This document shows, piece after piece, positions 35,459-44,195 of a stretch of 64,000 bases of DNA. The stretch lies in assembly GCA_965248765.1 (NCBI GenBank), contig CBDFKF010000004.1:1922001-1986000 (forward strand). The letters are read 5' to 3'. Source of the DNA: CBDFKF01 sp965248765 (lineage in GTDB: Bacteria; Pseudomonadota; Alphaproteobacteria; VGEJ01). The position numbers and the translations under genes are program-made. Positions within the stretch are counted from its first letter, which is position 1. Every line of letters begins with the position of its first letter. Below the pieces are notes generated by a model that saw only the letters and a program-made list of their open reading frames with translations, ran no database searches and was not told where the DNA came from.

Positions 35459-35715
35459 GCGGCTCCCCCCGTCACCGGCGGAAACAGTGCCACCTCATCG
35501 TCCGAGCTCACTGCCGCCCCGGGCTCGGCGTACTCCTCGTTGACGGCCACCCGTACGACACTCAGGTCGCCGAGCGCTTCGGCGTGGCGCGGGCTGCGCT
35601 CCTTCAGCCATTCGAGCAGCTTGGCCACCGTGTCGATCTCGGCCGGCGGCGAGACAGTCTCCTGGGCGATGCCGGTCTTGGACCGCAACCACGCGAAGTA
35701 CAGCACCTCCATCAC
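35455..35715 (-). CDS. moaD: Molybdopterin synthase sulfur carrier subunit
   Basis: The 86-residue ubiquitin-like protein (MEVLYFAWLRSKTGIAQETV; VVRVAVNEEYAEPGAAVSSD) ends VALFPPVTGGAA. The Gly-Gly that must be thiocarboxylated is followed by two Ala, whereas MoaD normally ends at the second Gly. Either the tail is removed after translation or the protein is not functional as written. The stop overlaps the moaE start (ATGA). Confidence 0.9.
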   Translation of the reverse strand: MMEVLYFAWLRSKTGIAQETVSPPAEIDTVAKLLEWLKERSPRHAEALGDLSVVRVAVNEEYAEPGAAVSSDDEVALFPPVTGGAA

Positions 35716-36965
35716 GTCACCTCGCTGAAGGGGAGAAAATCGACCATCGTGCCCGCCTTCAGCCGTGTCAGCTCCTCCGCGAGCTCGACGAGGCCGTCCG
35801 ATTCTACCATCGAGGAGAGGATCCCCGAGCCGTCGCGCTCGAATTTATCGGCAACCAGCGCCCCGTCCGGCCCGACCGCGAGCCGCGCCCTGACCCACTC
35901 GCGCCGGTCGCGTTTCTTGCGATGGTCGAAGCCCGCGCAAACCCGGAAGAAATGGGGCGCCACCGCGGTGGCTCCGGCCAAGCGTAGAATGAGCGGCCGG
36001 GCGATCCGCACAAAAGTGACCATCGCCGCCACCGGGTTGCCGGGCAAGCCGATGAACGGCACCGCACAGACTTGGCCGAAGACGATTGGTCGGCCCGGTT
36101 TGATCGCAAGCCGCCAGACGTCCAGCCGCCCGAGGGCCTCGACAGCTGTGCGGACGTGATCCTCCTCGCCGACGGAGACACCGCCCGATGTCACCAGGAG
36201 ATCGTGATCCGCCGCCGTATCCCGGAGCGCAGCGGTGATCGACTGCGGGCGATCGGGCAGGATGCCGAGATCGTCCACTCGACAGCCGAGCCCTCGCAGC
36301 AAGCCATCGAGGACGAAACGATTGGCATCGTATACCGCACCCGCTCTCAGCGGCGCGCCGGGCTCAGCAACCTCATCCCCACTCGAGAAGATCGCGACGC
36401 GTAGTGGCTTGTACACGGCGAGCGAGATGCGGCCAAGAGAGGCGGTGAGCCCGACATCCTGCGGGCGCAGGCGGTGGCCGCGTGACAGAACGACGGCGCC
36501 GCGCCGCACATCCTCGCTTGCTAGGCGGCGATTGTCGCCGCGTTTGAGGCCCGCGGGCACGGCGATCCGGTTGGATTGCGCCTCGCAGTCCTCCTGCATG
36601 GCAACGGTGTCACAGCCGGCCGGGACCGGCGCGCCGGTGAAGATGCGGACCGCCGCGCCGGGGCCGACCTCGCTGTCGAACGGATGCCCCGCCGCCGCAC
36701 GGCCGACCAGCTCCAGGCTCGTCGTGCCGGTGCTCGTCATGTCGCTGAAGCGCACCGCATATCCGTCAACCGCGGAGTTGTCGTGGGGCGGAACGTCGCG
36801 CTCGGCGATCACGTCCTCGGCAAGGATGCGCCCGGCCGCCTCACGCAGGCTCACCGTCTCGGTTCCCGTTACCGCGACAATGCGCTCATCGAATAGCGCG
36901 AGCGCCTCGGCAACCGTCATCAGCGGGCCGCCGGCGGCGAAGCAATCGTTGGAGAGCTGCGCCAC
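35712..36965 (-). CDS. moeA: Molybdopterin molybdotransferase
   Basis: The 417-residue protein begins MAQLSNDCFAAGGPLMTVAE, an N-terminus I recall from other alphaproteobacterial MoeA proteins. Conserved parts are DVPPHDNSAVDGYAVR, RIFTGAPVPAGCDTVAMQED, VAIFSSGDEVAEPG and TSGGVSVGEEDHVR, GLPGNPVAAMVTF. It inserts molybdate into adenylylated molybdopterin. It lies between mobB and moaD with overlapping or abutting ends, so the group is one operon. Confidence 0.94.
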   Translation of the reverse strand: MAQLSNDCFAAGGPLMTVAEALALFDERIVAVTGTETVSLREAAGRILAEDVIAERDVPPHDNSAVDGYAVRFSDMTSTGTTSLELVGRAAAGHPFDSEVGPGAAVRIFTGAPVPAGCDTVAMQEDCEAQSNRIAVPAGLKRGDNRRLASEDVRRGAVVLSRGHRLRPQDVGLTASLGRISLAVYKPLRVAIFSSGDEVAEPGAPLRAGAVYDANRFVLDGLLRGLGCRVDDLGILPDRPQSITAALRDTAADHDLLVTSGGVSVGEEDHVRTAVEALGRLDVWRLAIKPGRPIVFGQVCAVPFIGLPGNPVAAMVTFVRIARPLILRLAGATAVAPHFFRVCAGFDHRKKRDRREWVRARLAVGPDGALVADKFERDGSGILSSMVESDGLVELAEELTRLKAGTMVDFLPFSEVT

Positions 36966-36967
36966 CG

Positions 36968-37483
36968 TCAGGTGCCGTGCGGGGTTTGATCAAGCCCGCA
37001 GTGGGCGACGATAAAGCGGGCGATGGCCGCCACATCGTCGAGTTCCAGGAGCGGCAAGTCGAGGTCGGCGAGCGGGCGGTCGCTTGCCACGGCTACGACG
37101 TGCGGGTCACTAGAGGCGAGCAGGGGCTGATCGCCATCACCTCGATGGATTTCGATCTTGTCGTGCGCATGATGCTTGAACCCCTCGACGATCAAGAGAT
37201 CGACCGGGCTCATGCGCGCGACGATCTCGTCGAGACCGAGCTCCGGCGTACTCCGATTCTCATGCATGAGAGCCCAGCGGCTCTCCGACGAAACGAGGAC
37301 TTCCGTGGCACCGGCGGTCCGATGCTGGTGGCTGTCTTTGCCCGGCTTGTCGATATCGAAGTTGTGATGCGCGTGCTTCGCCGTCGAGACTTTCAGGCCA
37401 CGACCCACGAGTTCGGGCAACAGCTTGACCAGCAGCGTCGTCTTGCCGCTGCCGCTCCATCCGACCAAGCCGATGACCTTCAT
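36968..37483 (-). CDS. mobB: Molybdopterin-guanine dinucleotide biosynthesis adaptor MobB
   Basis: The 171-residue GTP-binding protein has a P-loop at the start (MKVIGLVGWSGSGKTTLLVK) and the family pattern VSTAKHAHHNFDIDKPGKDS, HQHRTAGATEVLVSS and LLIVEGFKHHAHDKIEIHR. It is thought to assist attachment of GMP to the cofactor. No mobA is in the window. Confidence 0.93.
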   Translation of the reverse strand: MKVIGLVGWSGSGKTTLLVKLLPELVGRGLKVSTAKHAHHNFDIDKPGKDSHQHRTAGATEVLVSSESRWALMHENRSTPELGLDEIVARMSPVDLLIVEGFKHHAHDKIEIHRGDGDQPLLASSDPHVVAVASDRPLADLDLPLLELDDVAAIARFIVAHCGLDQTPHGT

Positions 37484-37510
37484 CGCACGCCCTCCACCGC
37501 CGTCGCTGCC

Positions 37511-38116
37511 CTAGCCCGTCCGAAGTGTGGTGTCGGGCTCCGCGAGCGTCTCCGCCGGCCGTCGGCCGATCACGTGCGGCAAGCCGGCTCGAACGTAGTC
37601 GTAGCCGGTATATAGCGTGAGCAGCGCGGCAATCCATAGGGCGACCGAGCCGATGGCCGCCGCCGGAATGCCGAGGGGGGCGGCAGCGCCGATCAGGAGG
37701 AGAGCGAGCGCCACCATCTGCAGTGTCGTCTTCCACTTGGCGAGGCGGCTCACCGGAACGCTGATGCTGATGCCGGCCAGGAATTCGCGCAGTCCCGACA
37801 CCAGGATCTCCCGGCACAGGATGATGATCGCTGCAATTACCGTCGCGCCGCCGATTCGATCAACCGCCACGAGCATGACGATGCATGCGGCCACCAGCAG
37901 CTTGTCGGCAACGGGATCGAGAAAGCGCCCGAACCGCGATTGTTGTCCCCGGGTACGCGCGATATAGCCGTCGAAGAAATCGGTAAGGCTCGCTGCTGCG
38001 AACAGCCCGAACATCACCCAGTTCGCGAGATCCCCGGGCAGGTAGGACGCCGCGATCAACGCCGGAACGGCGATAATACGCGACAGCGACAGCAGGTTCG
38101 GTAGCGTCGTGATCAT
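37511..38116 (-). CDS. pgsA: CDP-diacylglycerol-glycerol-3-phosphate 3-phosphatidyltransferase
   Basis: The 201-residue membrane enzyme has the CDP-alcohol phosphatidyltransferase motif with its Asp/Gly set in ASLTDFFDGYIARTRGQQSR then FGRFLDPVADKLLVAA (D-G-x2-A-R-x8-G-x3-D-x3-D). It starts phosphatidylglycerol synthesis. About five membrane segments are visible. It lies 41 bases after uvrC, an order frequent in alphaproteobacteria. Confidence 0.95.
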   Translation of the reverse strand: MITTLPNLLSLSRIIAVPALIAASYLPGDLANWVMFGLFAAASLTDFFDGYIARTRGQQSRFGRFLDPVADKLLVAACIVMLVAVDRIGGATVIAAIIILCREILVSGLREFLAGISISVPVSRLAKWKTTLQMVALALLLIGAAAPLGIPAAAIGSVALWIAALLTLYTGYDYVRAGLPHVIGRRPAETLAEPDTTLRTG

Positions 38117-38157
38117 CGTGCGGCGGGTCGGCGGCTCGTTCGACTATAGCACCGGTT

Positions 38158-40065
38158 TCAATCACCCGTGTGAAAGTGGCGGTAGATGACGGTTGCGACG
38201 CCCTTGCTGATGCCCGCCGCTCTCTCGAGATCGGTCAGGCCGGCGCGCGCCACCGCCGCAGCCGAGCCAAAATAGTGCAACAGCGCTTTCTTGCGCTTGG
38301 CGCCGATGCCGGGCACGTCATCGAGGATGGACCGCACAATTGCCCGCGAGCGCTTGCCACGGTGAGCGCCGATCGCAAACCGGTGGGCCTCATCTCTGAG
38401 CCGTTGCAGGAAGTACAGCACCGGATCGCGGTCCGGGAGTTGAAAGGCCAACCGTCCCGCTAAGTGGAAGTGCTCACGGCCGGCGTTCCGGTTCGGTCCC
38501 TTCGAGATCGCCGCGAGCGCGACGCCGGTGACGCCGAGATCGGCGAACACCTCGAGGGCGGCATTGAGCTGACCAGCCCCCCCATCGACGAGCACGAGAT
38601 CCGGCCACTGGCCGCTGCTGCGCGCCTCGTCCTCGCGCAGCAGTCGCTGAAAACGGCGCTTGAGCACCTCCCGCATCATCGCGTAGTCATCGCCCGGCGT
38701 GATCGTTTCATCCTTGATCGTGAACCGCCGATAGGCGCTTTTCACCAGGCCCTCGGGGCCTGCGACGATCATGCTGCCGACCGCGTGTCGTCCCTGGATA
38801 TGGCTGTTGTCGTAGACCTCGATGCGCTGCGGCGACCCGTCGAGCCCGAAGGTAGCCGCCACCCCCTCTAGAACCCGGCGCTGCGAGGCGCTCTCTGCGA
38901 GCCGGCGCCCGAGCGCATCCTTGGCGTTGGCGAGCGCGCGTTCGATCAACAGGCGCTTGTCGCCTCGCTGCGGGCGAAGCAGGCGGACCCGGCGCCCAGC
39001 TCGCACGCCAAGCGCCTGTTCCAGGATCTCGTTCTCCTCCACGGGGTGGCTTAGCAGCACCAGCTTCGGTGGCTCTTTATTGGCGTAGAACTGGCCGAGA
39101 AAGGCCCTTAGGACCTCCTCGGCATCGGCATGGCGCGCATGCGCGGGGAAGTAGGCCCGGTTGCCGTAGTTCCGACCGCTGCGAAAGAAGAACACCTGGA
39201 CGCAGGTCTGCCCGGCCACCTGGTGGGCCGCGACGACATCCGCATGGTCAATGCCGGCGACGTTGATCCCTTGGCGCGCCTGGATTTGTGTCAGCGCCCG
39301 GATACGGTCGCGGTAAACCGAGGCGGTCTCGTAGTCGAGGTCCTCGCTCGCCTGCAGCATGCGCTGCGACAACCGCTGTTGGATCTGGTGGCTGCGGCCA
39401 GCCAGAAAGGTGCGCGCATCAGCGACGATTCCCTCGTAGTCCTCGATGCCGATGCGACCCACGCAGGGCGCCGTGCACCGCTTGATCTGGAACTGCAGGC
39501 ACGGCCTGGTGCGGCTCTCCAGGACGCTGTCCGAGCAGGAGCGCAACGGGAAGGCTCGTTGCAGCGCCGCCACCGTCTCATTGACCGCGCGTGCTGAGGC
39601 AAAGGGTCCGAAATACTCCCCTTTGATGGCCCGCGGGCCGCGATGCTTGGCGATCTGCGCCCAGCGGTGATGACCGGTGATGAGGATGTAGGGAAACGAC
39701 TTGTCGTCGCGCAGGACAATGTTGAATCGCGGTTTCAGCCGCTTGATGAGGTTGGATTCGAGTAATAGCGCCTCGACCTCGGTGTGGGTGATCGTGATCT
39801 CCAGCGCCGCCGTCAGCGTGATCATGTGGCGAATGCGTATCGAATGCGGATGCTCTTTGGCGTAGGCGGTAACCCGCTTGCGCAGATCGCGTGCCTTCCC
39901 AACGTAGAGCACCTCGCCCTTCGCATCGAGCATGCGATAGACGCCCGGCGTATGGGGAAGGGTTCCTAGCGCGGCCTGAATGGCAGCGACGCCGCGCGGC
40001 CCGCTCTCAGGACTGTCGACCGTGTCGGCCTCGGATCTATCGTCGGTTGTGTCCGACATCGCCAT
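38158..40065 (-). CDS. uvrC: Excinuclease ABC subunit C
   Basis: The 635-residue nucleotide excision repair nuclease has the GIY-YIG domain (TPGVYRMLDAKGEVLYVGKA), a Cys cluster (RPCLQFQIKRCTAPCVGRI), the UVR motif, the RNase-H-like 5' nuclease (IEVYDNSHIQGRHAVGSMIV; LVLVDGGAGQLNAALEV) and C-terminal helix-hairpin-helices (LDDVPGIGAKRKKALLHYFG). It makes both incisions around lesions with UvrB, whose gene is at 45059. Confidence 0.96.
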   Translation of the reverse strand: MAMSDTTDDRSEADTVDSPESGPRGVAAIQAALGTLPHTPGVYRMLDAKGEVLYVGKARDLRKRVTAYAKEHPHSIRIRHMITLTAALEITITHTEVEALLLESNLIKRLKPRFNIVLRDDKSFPYILITGHHRWAQIAKHRGPRAIKGEYFGPFASARAVNETVAALQRAFPLRSCSDSVLESRTRPCLQFQIKRCTAPCVGRIGIEDYEGIVADARTFLAGRSHQIQQRLSQRMLQASEDLDYETASVYRDRIRALTQIQARQGINVAGIDHADVVAAHQVAGQTCVQVFFFRSGRNYGNRAYFPAHARHADAEEVLRAFLGQFYANKEPPKLVLLSHPVEENEILEQALGVRAGRRVRLLRPQRGDKRLLIERALANAKDALGRRLAESASQRRVLEGVAATFGLDGSPQRIEVYDNSHIQGRHAVGSMIVAGPEGLVKSAYRRFTIKDETITPGDDYAMMREVLKRRFQRLLREDEARSSGQWPDLVLVDGGAGQLNAALEVFADLGVTGVALAAISKGPNRNAGREHFHLAGRLAFQLPDRDPVLYFLQRLRDEAHRFAIGAHRGKRSRAIVRSILDDVPGIGAKRKKALLHYFGSAAAVARAGLTDLERAAGISKGVATVIYRHFHTGD

Positions 40066-40403
40066 TTCGCCTCGGATTGCGCCGCGCAGCTCCCGCCCGG
40101 TTCGGGATGTGGCGCGGTCCCGTCGCGCCGACGATCACGGATTGGTAACGAACCTGTAACCTTATCCACGATTGGTGTGGAAATCTCTGTGGGCAAGACA
40201 ACGCCGAAGGCTCCGAGGCCAGCAAAACCGGTCTTTCCACCTTCTTGCCTAAAATTTATGCAAATTTGTTAAGCCATTGAAATAATGTAATAAACAGACT
40301 TCCTGCATAAAGGCCTACTCAGGACAAATGCGCAGGCCCATTAGGAGCACCAACGCCCACAGTGCGCGCACCGCCTGTGTACAAATACGCGTCCCGCGCG
40401 ACC
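40066..40403. other. Non-coding gap with DnaA-box-like sites and an AT-rich stretch
   Basis: TTATCCACG (40162-40170) is one base from the DnaA consensus, and complements of ATTTCCACA (40176-40184) and TTGCCCACA (40188-40196) follow at regular short spacing. About 40 bases later 40245-40315 is strongly AT-rich against a GC-rich genome. This could bind DnaA; a gene promoter for the minus-strand uvrC is an alternative. No coding frame is convincing. Confidence 0.4.
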
Positions 40404-40817
40404 TCAATGATCGACCCTGAATCGCTCGATCTCCACCCCAACGGCCCCGGCCTCGGGAAGGACATTGAGCTTTTCGACCCGCACGCGGGCGACCAATACC
40501 CTTTTGTCGTTCAAGCAGCGGTGCGCGATTCGCTCCGCCAGCGTCTCCACCAAATTGATGTGACCCTCGGCGATGATCGAGCGTACGCCTTCGACCACCC
40601 GGCCATAATCGACCACGTGTTTGACGTCGTCGTCTATCGGACCATCCTCGACCGTAAGATCGATGTTGATGCGAACCGGCTGCGCCGCCTTCTTCTCGTA
40701 GTTGTAGACGCCGATGTTGGCGCCCAGCACCAGGTCACGGACGAAGACGTGGCGCACCGACCGCGCGGCGTCCGCGATCTTCAAGGTCTCGACCGTTCCC
40801 TGCGCAGAGCTCGTCAT
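40404..40817 (-). CDS. folB: Dihydroneopterin aldolase
   Basis: The 137-residue protein has the FolB pattern VFVRDLVLGANIGVYNYEKK, DDDVKHVVDYGRVVEGVRSI and NLVETLAERIAHRCL, with the catalytic Glu in the last. It converts dihydroneopterin to hydroxymethyl-dihydropterin in folate synthesis. It follows a pteridine-reductase-like gene by five bases, so both are likely one transcript. Confidence 0.92.
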   Translation of the reverse strand: MTSSAQGTVETLKIADAARSVRHVFVRDLVLGANIGVYNYEKKAAQPVRINIDLTVEDGPIDDDVKHVVDYGRVVEGVRSIIAEGHINLVETLAERIAHRCLNDKRVLVARVRVEKLNVLPEAGAVGVEIERFRVDH

Positions 40818-40822
40818 CGTTC

Positions 40823-41584
40823 TCAGGTTCTTGCCGATCCTATCAGATGCTGGCCACCGTCAAGCGCGATCATCTGACCTGTCATGGCCGGCGCCGACAG
40901 AATGAAACGCACCGCATCGCATATCTCAGCTGGCGTGGTGCGGCGGCCCAACGGCGTAGCGCGGGCCTGCGCCCGAAAGGCTTCGTCGGACTGCTGCTTG
41001 TTGGGCAGCGCGGGTCCCGGGCCGATGCCGTTCACCCGAACCTCCGGCGCGAGTGCGATTGCCAACGTTCGCGTCAAGGTCCACAACGCCGACTTGCTGA
41101 TCGTATACGAAGCATAGGCGGCGGTCGGGCGCCAGACCACCTGATCCAGCAGGTTGATCACGTTGCCCGCGGCCCCCGGCGCCAGTTGTGCGGCGAACGC
41201 CTGGGTCAGGACCAACGGGGCGTGCAGATTGATCTCGAGGTGCTTGGACCATGACTCGGGCGTCACGGTCCGGGCCGTGTCGCGCTCGAATACCGAAGCA
41301 TTGTTGATCAGACAGCTCAGCGGACCGAGCGCGGCGACAGCCTCCGGAACCACCCGCCCGGCCTCGTTGTCCAGCGCAAGGTCGGCGTGGACGAGCGCAG
41401 CACGACCGCCCGCGCCGGTGATCTCGTCGACGACTGCCGTCGCTTCGGCGTGCGAGCGGTGGTAGTGCACCGCCACCGCCCAGCCGCACCGCGCCAGGTC
41501 GACGGCGATGGCGCGCCCGATTCGGCGTGCCGCACCCGTGACCAGCGCCGCGCCCGGCGCCAGCGGCGACACTGCCTCACTCAT
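40823..41584 (-). CDS. Short-chain dehydrogenase, FolM/pteridine-reductase-like
   Basis: The 253-residue SDR has the nucleotide motif LVTGAARRIGRAIAVDLARC; the Arg-rich TGAARRIG form is typical of pteridine reductases such as FolM. The catalytic region is NLLDQVVWRPTAAYASYTIS with Tyr-x3-Lys (YTISK), though Ser is replaced by Leu/Asp as in FolM-type enzymes. Coupling to folB supports a role in dihydrofolate or dihydrobiopterin reduction. Confidence 0.85.
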   Translation of the reverse strand: MSEAVSPLAPGAALVTGAARRIGRAIAVDLARCGWAVAVHYHRSHAEATAVVDEITGAGGRAALVHADLALDNEAGRVVPEAVAALGPLSCLINNASVFERDTARTVTPESWSKHLEINLHAPLVLTQAFAAQLAPGAAGNVINLLDQVVWRPTAAYASYTISKSALWTLTRTLAIALAPEVRVNGIGPGPALPNKQQSDEAFRAQARATPLGRRTTPAEICDAVRFILSAPAMTGQMIALDGGQHLIGSART

Positions 41585-41591
41585 CCTTGGT

Positions 41592-42560
41592 TCAGCCCCA
41601 CGCGCCGTCGCCCGACATGTGGAATTGGGCGAGCACGAAGACTACGTAACCGGCCAGGAACACGACACCGCTCCACCGCCCGATAGCCGCATGGCGCATC
41701 AGATAGGGTGTCAGCAGCGCCACGCAGCCCAGCATGATCCAAAGATCGACGTCCAGCACCTCGGCCGGCACCTGCAAAGGCACGATAGCCGCGGTGGCGC
41801 CGATCACGCCAAGCACATTGAACATGTTGCTGCCCAGCACATTGCCGATGGCGAGTTCGCCATGGCCGCGGATGACGGCGATGAGAGAGGTGACCAGCTC
41901 CGGCAACGATGTGCCCACTGCGATCAGCGTCAAGCCGATGACGGCTTCCGAAATGCCGGCCGTGCGCGCCAACGTCACCGCGCCGTCGATCAGCACATCA
42001 CCGCCGATGATGAGCCCGGCGAGGCCGGCCAGGACATACAACGTCGAACGCCACAATGGTCGCTGGTCGTCCTCGAGCTCGGCGACTTCGTCCGCATAGA
42101 ACTGGCGTTGCTCGTTGTCCGCTCTGGCGCTGCGGTAGCACCAACCGAGGTAGGCGAGAAGCAATGCGAACAACACCAGACCCTGCCAGCGCTCGACCAC
42201 GCCACTCAGGCAGAAGACGGCGAACAGCACGCTCGCGAGGATCATGGCGGCATTGTCGAATCGGACCGAGCGCGGACCCCAAGCAATGGGCCGGATGATG
42301 GCTGGCAGCCCGAGCACCAGCAGCATGTTGGCGACATTGCTGCCGACGACATTGCCGACGGCGATCGCCGGCGAACCTCTGAGGGCGGCATCGAAGCTGA
42401 CTACGAACTCCGGCGCCGAGGTCCCCACCGCCACCACGGTGAGGCCGATGATCAAGGGGCTCACCGACAGGCGTTGCGCCAGCGAGACGGCGCCGCGCAC
42501 CAGTATGTCGCCACCCGCCAACAGCACGATCATGCCCCCCACGACCTGGAGGTACATCAT
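41592..42560 (-). CDS. Calcium/sodium-type cation antiporter (YrbG family)
   Basis: The 322-residue membrane protein has two inverted alpha repeats, each with the CaCA signature: VVAVGTSAPEFVVSFDAAL with AVGNVVGSNVANMLLVLG in the first and IAVGTSLPELVTSLIAVIRG with AIGNVLGSNMFNVLGVIG in the second. About ten membrane segments are visible. It exchanges Ca2+ or similar cations for Na+ or H+ across the inner membrane. Confidence 0.93.
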   Translation of the reverse strand: MMYLQVVGGMIVLLAGGDILVRGAVSLAQRLSVSPLIIGLTVVAVGTSAPEFVVSFDAALRGSPAIAVGNVVGSNVANMLLVLGLPAIIRPIAWGPRSVRFDNAAMILASVLFAVFCLSGVVERWQGLVLFALLLAYLGWCYRSARADNEQRQFYADEVAELEDDQRPLWRSTLYVLAGLAGLIIGGDVLIDGAVTLARTAGISEAVIGLTLIAVGTSLPELVTSLIAVIRGHGELAIGNVLGSNMFNVLGVIGATAAIVPLQVPAEVLDVDLWIMLGCVALLTPYLMRHAAIGRWSGVVFLAGYVVFVLAQFHMSGDGAWG

Positions 42561-42642
42561 GGGCGCGGCGATCCACCGATCATGTTCGACGGGCCGGTCA
42601 GTCGGTCCTCAGGCGTCACGCTGTTACCCTCAGGCCTGCAGC

Positions 42643-43059
42643 CTAGAGTGGGCCTTCGGTTTGCGCGGCGTAACGCAGGACCATATCGCGCAACGTCACC
42701 AGCCCGCGGAGGTGTCCGCCGCGGTCGACGACGACGGCGCGTGAGAGATCGAAGCGGGCAAGCAGCCGGATGGCGTATTTGATGTCCATGTCCTCGCGAA
42801 GCGCCACCACCGGCTTCGACATGATCTCGTAAACGTTGACCCGGTCGGGCGAGCGCTTTTGGGCGATCACCTGCTTGGCGATATCGACGATCACGAGAAT
42901 ACCCAGCTCGTCATGATCGTTGCGGCGCTCGATCACCAGCGAGCTGACATGGTGCTCGACCATCGTATGCAGGGCCTGACGCACCGTCGCCATCGCATCG
43001 ATGGTCTGGACCGTCCGCGTCATCACCTCGCCGACGGTCACGACGGGCTTTGTGTTCAT
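42643..43059 (-). CDS. Two-CBS-domain protein
   Basis: The 138-residue protein is a single CBS pair (VGEVMTRTVQTIDAMATVRQ; VYEIMSKPVVALREDMDIKY) with the family adenosyl-binding style motifs DRGGHLRGLVTLRDMVLRYA. It has no other domain. Its start overlaps the PII-like gene stop by four bases, so it belongs to the DUF1538/PII-like operon and probably senses adenine nucleotides for it. Confidence 0.9.
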   Translation of the reverse strand: MNTKPVVTVGEVMTRTVQTIDAMATVRQALHTMVEHHVSSLVIERRNDHDELGILVIVDIAKQVIAQKRSPDRVNVYEIMSKPVVALREDMDIKYAIRLLARFDLSRAVVVDRGGHLRGLVTLRDMVLRYAAQTEGPL

Positions 43060-43406
43060 ACCTCGTCCTCGATCTCGTGGGTGATCGTCCGAAGCTGCGA
43101 GCCCAGGCCGACGGCGTCTTCGATCCCGACCTGGAACGCGATCCCGGCGCCGGGTTTCTGGTCGAATTGGCCCACCTGAGCAATCTCCTCCAGAACCTTG
43201 CGGCTGATCTGTTCGGCGACGAGAAACATGAGGAGATTGCGCTGGCCGGCGAGGTTGAGGCCGAAAAAGGTTTTGCCCGGTTGCAGCCCCTCACCGCGCG
43301 CGCTGGTGATGACGGTGCAACCGGTGGCTCCGGCCTCGCGCGCGGCCGTAAGGATAGCCTCCGTATCCTCATCGTCAACCAAGGCCATGATCAGCTTGAG
43401 CTTCAT
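43056..43406 (-). CDS. PII-like signalling protein
   Basis: The start is the ATG at 43406, which gives a 116-residue ferredoxin-like protein (MKLKLIMALVDDEDTEAILT, ATGCTVITSARGEGLQPGKT, QRNLLMFLVAEQISRKVLEE). It follows the PII fold order but the T-loop is short and lacks the modifiable Tyr of GlnB. It overlaps the DUF1538 gene upstream (ATGA) and the CBS gene downstream. A role as a regulatory subunit of the membrane proteins is inferred from this arrangement. Confidence 0.88.
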   Translation of the reverse strand: MKLKLIMALVDDEDTEAILTAAREAGATGCTVITSARGEGLQPGKTFFGLNLAGQRNLLMFLVAEQISRKVLEEIAQVGQFDQKPGAGIAFQVGIEDAVGLGSQLRTITHEIEDEV

Positions 43407-44188
43407 GTCCTCTCCTCCGGAATAGCGCGCCGCTGCTGGCGCCAGCTGCTGAGCTGGGCATAGCCCAGAACGGAGATGATCGGAAAGACGCTGGCGAACG
43501 CGATCAGACCGAACCCGTCGATCAAGGGGCTGCGGCCAGGGATGGTGGACGCCAGGCCGAGGCCAAGCGCCGCGACCAGCGGGACGGTCACGGTCGATGT
43601 CGTGACGCCCCCGGAATCGTAGGCGAGCGGGATGATTCCCCGCGGCGCCCGCAGCGTCTGCAAGATCACGATCAGGTAGCCGGCGATGATGTAGAGGTGG
43701 AGCGAGCCACCGGTCACGATCCGGTACGTACCCAGCACGAGGCCGACCGCCACACCGATCGCGACCGCCACCCGCAGCCCCCACACCCCCACCAAGCCCG
43801 CCGAGACGTCGCTGGCCTTGAGCGCGACCGCGATCAGTGCCGGCTCGGCGATGGTGGTGGCAAAGCCGATCGCCCCCGCAAACGCGAAGACCCAGGCGTA
43901 GTCGGTCCATATCACCGCCACCGCTCCATCGATCGCGGACGCCGAGGCGATGAAGTCGGGCGCCGTCAATTGCTGCGCCATGATGCGACCCAGTGGGAAC
44001 AACGCGTGCTCGAGCCCAAGCGAGAACAGCGCGAGCCCGACGATCACGTACACCATCCCCACCAGCGCCCGCCGCCAGCGTGCCAAGCGGCGGCGCAGAA
44101 TGGCGAACTGAAAGAACACAAGGATGATGGCAATCGGCAAGACATCGCGAATCGTCGCAAGGAGCACAGCTGGAAAGTCGGCGAGCAT
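43403..44188 (-). CDS. DUF1538 membrane protein (second of two)
   Basis: The 261-residue protein has about seven membrane segments and the DUF1538 hallmark GIIPLAYDSGGVTTSTVTVP near residue 175, plus FATTIAEPALIAVALKASDV and SPLIDGFGLIAFASVFPIIS. Its function is unknown; the Asp-Ser-Gly-Gly segment within the membrane looks like a transport or binding site. It follows a homologous gene by seven bases and is coupled to the PII-like gene, suggesting a heteromeric, PII-regulated transporter. Confidence 0.9.
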   Translation of the reverse strand: MLADFPAVLLATIRDVLPIAIILVFFQFAILRRRLARWRRALVGMVYVIVGLALFSLGLEHALFPLGRIMAQQLTAPDFIASASAIDGAVAVIWTDYAWVFAFAGAIGFATTIAEPALIAVALKASDVSAGLVGVWGLRVAVAIGVAVGLVLGTYRIVTGGSLHLYIIAGYLIVILQTLRAPRGIIPLAYDSGGVTTSTVTVPLVAALGLGLASTIPGRSPLIDGFGLIAFASVFPIISVLGYAQLSSWRQQRRAIPEERT

Positions 44189-44195
44189 GGTCCGG

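Noticed and set aside
36235..37014. A 259-codon plus-strand frame
   Set aside because: It is antisense to moeA, which is complete and conserved.
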